This document shows positions 24,898 through 27,049 of a DNA stretch of 27,049 bases, in pieces (position 1 is the stretch's first letter; every line of letters starts with the position of its first letter). The translations under genes and the position numbers were made by a program. The notes below the pieces were generated by a model that was given only the letters and a program-made list of their open reading frames with translations, was not told the origin of the DNA and ran no database searches. The DNA comes from Bacteroidota bacterium (GTDB lineage: Bacteria; Bacteroidota; Bacteroidia; Flavobacteriales; Flavobacteriaceae), in assembly GCA_023390775.1 (NCBI GenBank), contig JAEWCF010000036.1, forward strand, positions 1 through 27,049, in the 5' to 3' direction.

Positions 24898-25545
24898 ATG
24901 AAAAAAATTTTATTCTCTGCAATGACAATCGTGGCGGTTGCATCGGCTTGCAAAAAGGCCGAGGACAAGGCCATTGACACGACTCCGTCCACCGTCGATA
25001 CGACATCGGTCACCGAAAATGCTCCGGCCCCTGTCATGGATTCGGCAACGGTAGCCAAGGCTTGGGAAGATTATATGACACCCGGAGAGGCGCACAAGAT
25101 GCTCGCGTTGGACAATGGCACCTGGAACGTGGAAGTCACCTATTACGATCCGCAGACCGGCGAGGGCCAGAAGGGAAACATGACCGCCGAAAGCAAGATG
25201 ATCATGGGCGGACGCTACCAGCAAACCACCCACAAGGGCACTTTTATGGGAATGCCCTTTGAGGGAATCGCCACCGTGGGCCACGACAATGCGTCCGGCA
25301 AAATGGTTTCAACATGGGTTGACAATATGGGAACCGGAATCATGTATATGACAGGCGAGTACGATCCGTCGACCAAAACCATCGAATTCAAGGGCGAAGT
25401 GACCGATCCGATAACCAAAAAATCCAAGCCCGCACGGGAGATTTTCGCGATTGCAGACGAACGCACGCGGAAGATGGAAATGTTTGACGTGGGCCCCGAC
25501 GGCAAGGAATTCCGGTCCATGCAGATCGTGATGACCCGAAAGTAA
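24898..25545 (+). CDS. DUF1579 family lipoprotein
   Basis: The 215-residue product starts with a lipoprotein signal (MKKILFSAMTIVAVASAC, lipid cysteine at residue 18), a Thr/Asp-rich linker to about 50, and then a DUF1579 domain with DNGTWNVEVTYYDPQTGEG, ESKMIMGGRYQQ, GMPFEGIATVGHDNASGKMV and STWVDNMGTGIM. DUF1579 is a beta-rich family of unknown function. It should sit on the periplasmic or outer membrane face. The frame extends upstream into polA, but the ATG at 24898 gives the lipoprotein signal and is the true start. It lies 40 bp after polA. Confidence 0.88.
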   Translation: MKKILFSAMTIVAVASACKKAEDKAIDTTPSTVDTTSVTENAPAPVMDSATVAKAWEDYMTPGEAHKMLALDNGTWNVEVTYYDPQTGEGQKGNMTAESKMIMGGRYQQTTHKGTFMGMPFEGIATVGHDNASGKMVSTWVDNMGTGIMYMTGEYDPSTKTIEFKGEVTDPITKKSKPAREIFAIADERTRKMEMFDVGPDGKEFRSMQIVMTRK

Positions 25546-25622
25546 TTCGTCTCAACCGAATGCAACTAACGCAACCGATGGGCCAATGCCGCATCCATTC
25601 TTGAGGACCCTAACCATTCGCC

Positions 25623-26525
25623 GTGGAATCCCTGAAAACCATACTGTATTTTTCCATCTTTAGGTATCCGCTGACCCTGGAGGAGATCAGCAATTTCCAT
25701 CCGGGTACCGACGGGGAATTAATACGGGCCGAACTCAACCTGCTGTTGGAACGGGGCATTATTTCGCAGATGGACGGTTTTTATTTTGCGGGTTGCGACG
25801 AAACTTGCATAGCGCGAAGGCAAAACGGGAACAGGATGGCCGCGGATGCCATGGGAATCGCCAGGCGACGCGGCGCACTGATCGCGAAATTCCCGTTTGT
25901 CGAGGGCGTAGGGGTTTCGGGGTCGTTGTCCAAGGGGTATTTTGACCAGGAGAGCGATATTGATTTCTTTGTCGTCACGAGGCCCGGGAAGGTCTGGGTT
26001 TCGCGGACGCTTTTGATGCTGTACAAGAAAATTTTCCTGCTGAATTCGCGAAGGTACTTCTGCATCAATTATTTTATCTCGTCGGCACATCTCGAACTCG
26101 AGGAAAAGAACAGGTTCACCGCCACCGAAATCAGGACGCTGATTCCCGTACAGGGGCGGGCCGCGCTCGACTCCTTTTACCGTCAGAACAAATGGGTAGG
26201 CGACATCTTCGCCAATTTTATCCCCGATTTGGGAAATGTGCCCGACATCCGCAAACCCGTTTTGTCCCGAATGGCCGAGGCCGCGCTGGACAACAGGCTT
26301 GGCAATAAGCTTGATGCCGCCTTCAGGAAGGCAACGCTGAAATTCTGGAGGATCAAATTCCGCGATATGCCGGACCCCGATTTTAAAGTTGCGCTCAAAA
26401 GTACCGATGCGGTCTCAAAACACCATCCGCTCAATTTCCAAAAGCGTGTCATGACCGCGCTCAATGAAAAATACGACACGTTCAACCGCGACCATAACAT
26501 CCAACTCACACGGGAATATGTCTGA
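25623..26525 (+). CDS. Nucleotidyltransferase-fold protein
   Basis: The 300-residue product starts with a winged-helix-like segment (about 1-55; YFSIFRYPLTLEEIS and LNLLLERGIISQMDGFYF), followed by a nucleotidyltransferase core with GVSGSLSKGYFDQESDIDFFVV (97-118), where G100-S101 and D112/D114 form the expected nucleotide and metal site. The C-terminal half is helical and basic and was not recognised. No kinase or ligase domain is visible. The start is a GTG at 25623, as the upstream 77 bp contain no better start. The stop overlaps the next gene by 8 bp, so it is co-translated with a B12-binding radical SAM protein and probably serves the same unknown pathway. Confidence 0.8.
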   Translation: MESLKTILYFSIFRYPLTLEEISNFHPGTDGELIRAELNLLLERGIISQMDGFYFAGCDETCIARRQNGNRMAADAMGIARRRGALIAKFPFVEGVGVSGSLSKGYFDQESDIDFFVVTRPGKVWVSRTLLMLYKKIFLLNSRRYFCINYFISSAHLELEEKNRFTATEIRTLIPVQGRAALDSFYRQNKWVGDIFANFIPDLGNVPDIRKPVLSRMAEAALDNRLGNKLDAAFRKATLKFWRIKFRDMPDPDFKVALKSTDAVSKHHPLNFQKRVMTALNEKYDTFNRDHNIQLTREYV

Positions 26526-27049
26526 AATTTTATTTTCGCACTCCTATTTCTACAGGCTCGACCCCAAGCAGTGGAAAAACAAGATGCCGTTCCCGCCGCT
26601 GGGAACGCTGTATGCTGCCGCGCTGATGCGGGAAAACGGGCACGGCGTGGAACTTTTCGACACCAACCTCCTGCAAGACGCCAGTGAATTGCCATCGATG
26701 CTCAAGTTCCGGAAACCGAAGTATTTCGTGATCTACGACGACGGGTTCAATTATTTGACCAAGATGTGCCTGACCAAGATGCGCGAGGCGTGTTTCGGCA
26801 TGATCGGCGTGGCCAAGGCCGCCGGCGTGAAGGTCATCGTCTCCAGTTCGGACGCTACGGACCACTTTACCCAATACCTCGACCGCGGCGCCGATTACAT
26901 CATTCGCGGCGAAGGTGAAATGACGTTGCTTGAACTGATCAAGACGCTCGATGCCGGCGCGGAGCCGGACAATGTTGCCGGCGTGGCCTACCGGCGTGGG
27001 ATCCAGACGATGCTCAACGGCCCGCGCCCTGTCCTGAATGACCTGGATT
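26518..27049 (+). CDS. B12-binding domain radical SAM protein (3' end cut by window edge)
   Basis: The 177 codons inside the window start MSEILFSHSYFYRLDPKQW and continue with PFPPLGTLYAAALMRENGHG and VELFDTN, the beginning of a cobalamin-binding domain of the BchE/HpnP-like radical SAM class. VIVSSSDATDHFTQYLDRGA and IIRGEGEMTLLELI are the usual end of that domain. The CxxxCxxC cluster site would lie beyond the right edge, so the radical SAM part is inferred, not seen. The ATG at 26518 overlaps the nucleotidyltransferase stop by 8 bp. The substrate is unknown. Confidence 0.82.
   Translation, partial: MSEILFSHSYFYRLDPKQWKNKMPFPPLGTLYAAALMRENGHGVELFDTNLLQDASELPSMLKFRKPKYFVIYDDGFNYLTKMCLTKMREACFGMIGVAKAAGVKVIVSSSDATDHFTQYLDRGADYIIRGEGEMTLLELIKTLDAGAEPDNVAGVAYRRGIQTMLNGPRPVLNDLD

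Noticed and set aside
1..27049. CRISPR array, prophage, insertion sequence or defence system
   Set aside because: No regularly spaced repeats, transposase, integrase or phage genes were seen. The only direct repeat pair is the one at 6468-6802.

Overview
The window looks like a chromosomal segment of a member of the Flavobacteriia (Bacteroidota), probably Flavobacteriaceae, with a base composition that looks GC-rich for that group. The evidence is an alternative complex III (act) operon, DUF2723, DUF4199 and SPOR proteins typical of the phylum, a rimP-nusA-infB operon, and repeated matches to the Bacteroidota promoter (TTTG/TTG at -33, TAnnTTTG at -7). Several of these promoters overlap the first possible start codon of an open frame and so help to place the true gene starts.

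Layout: (1) 1-5803, minus strand: actA-actB-actC, the first subunits of alternative complex III, which takes electrons from menaquinol and passes them towards cytochrome c or a terminal oxidase. The actC 3' end lies just beyond the left edge, and a good promoter sits upstream of actA. (2) 6017-7919: a small SPOR protein, then about 500 bp without an intact gene that holds two 94-bp direct repeats around a possible decayed antitoxin gene, then a small membrane protein overlapping a DUF1801 gene, and an inverted-repeat region. (3) 7920-12411, minus strand: rimP-nusA-infB, ending in a strong terminator. Its short leader carries a terminator-like hairpin directly before the rimP start codon. (4) 12590-13540: a tandem universal stress protein and a convergent tRNA-Gln(TTG) with a terminator between them. 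(5) 13678-17884: a large DUF2723 membrane protein (GT117-type, TMEM260 relative) translationally coupled to a polysaccharide deacetylase, then a convergent thioredoxin-fold protein that has no cysteine. (6) 17958-21772: a membrane metallophosphoesterase divergent from a membrane-anchored LuxR-type regulator and a DUF4199 protein, then a histidine kinase and single-domain response regulator pair. (7) 22035-25545: DNA polymerase I with an intact proofreading site, and a DUF1579 lipoprotein. (8) 25623-27049: a nucleotidyltransferase-like gene overlapping the start of a B12-binding radical SAM gene cut by the right edge.

Most of the window is ordinary core genome: respiration, transcription and translation, DNA replication and repair. 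No CRISPR array, prophage, insertion sequence or defence island was seen. The points most worth a second look are the hairpin in the rimP leader, the cysteine-free thioredoxin, the repeat pair with the possible antitoxin relic, the internal twin-arginine motif in the phosphoesterase, the membrane LuxR/DUF4199 pair, and the nucleotidyltransferase/radical SAM pair at the right edge.
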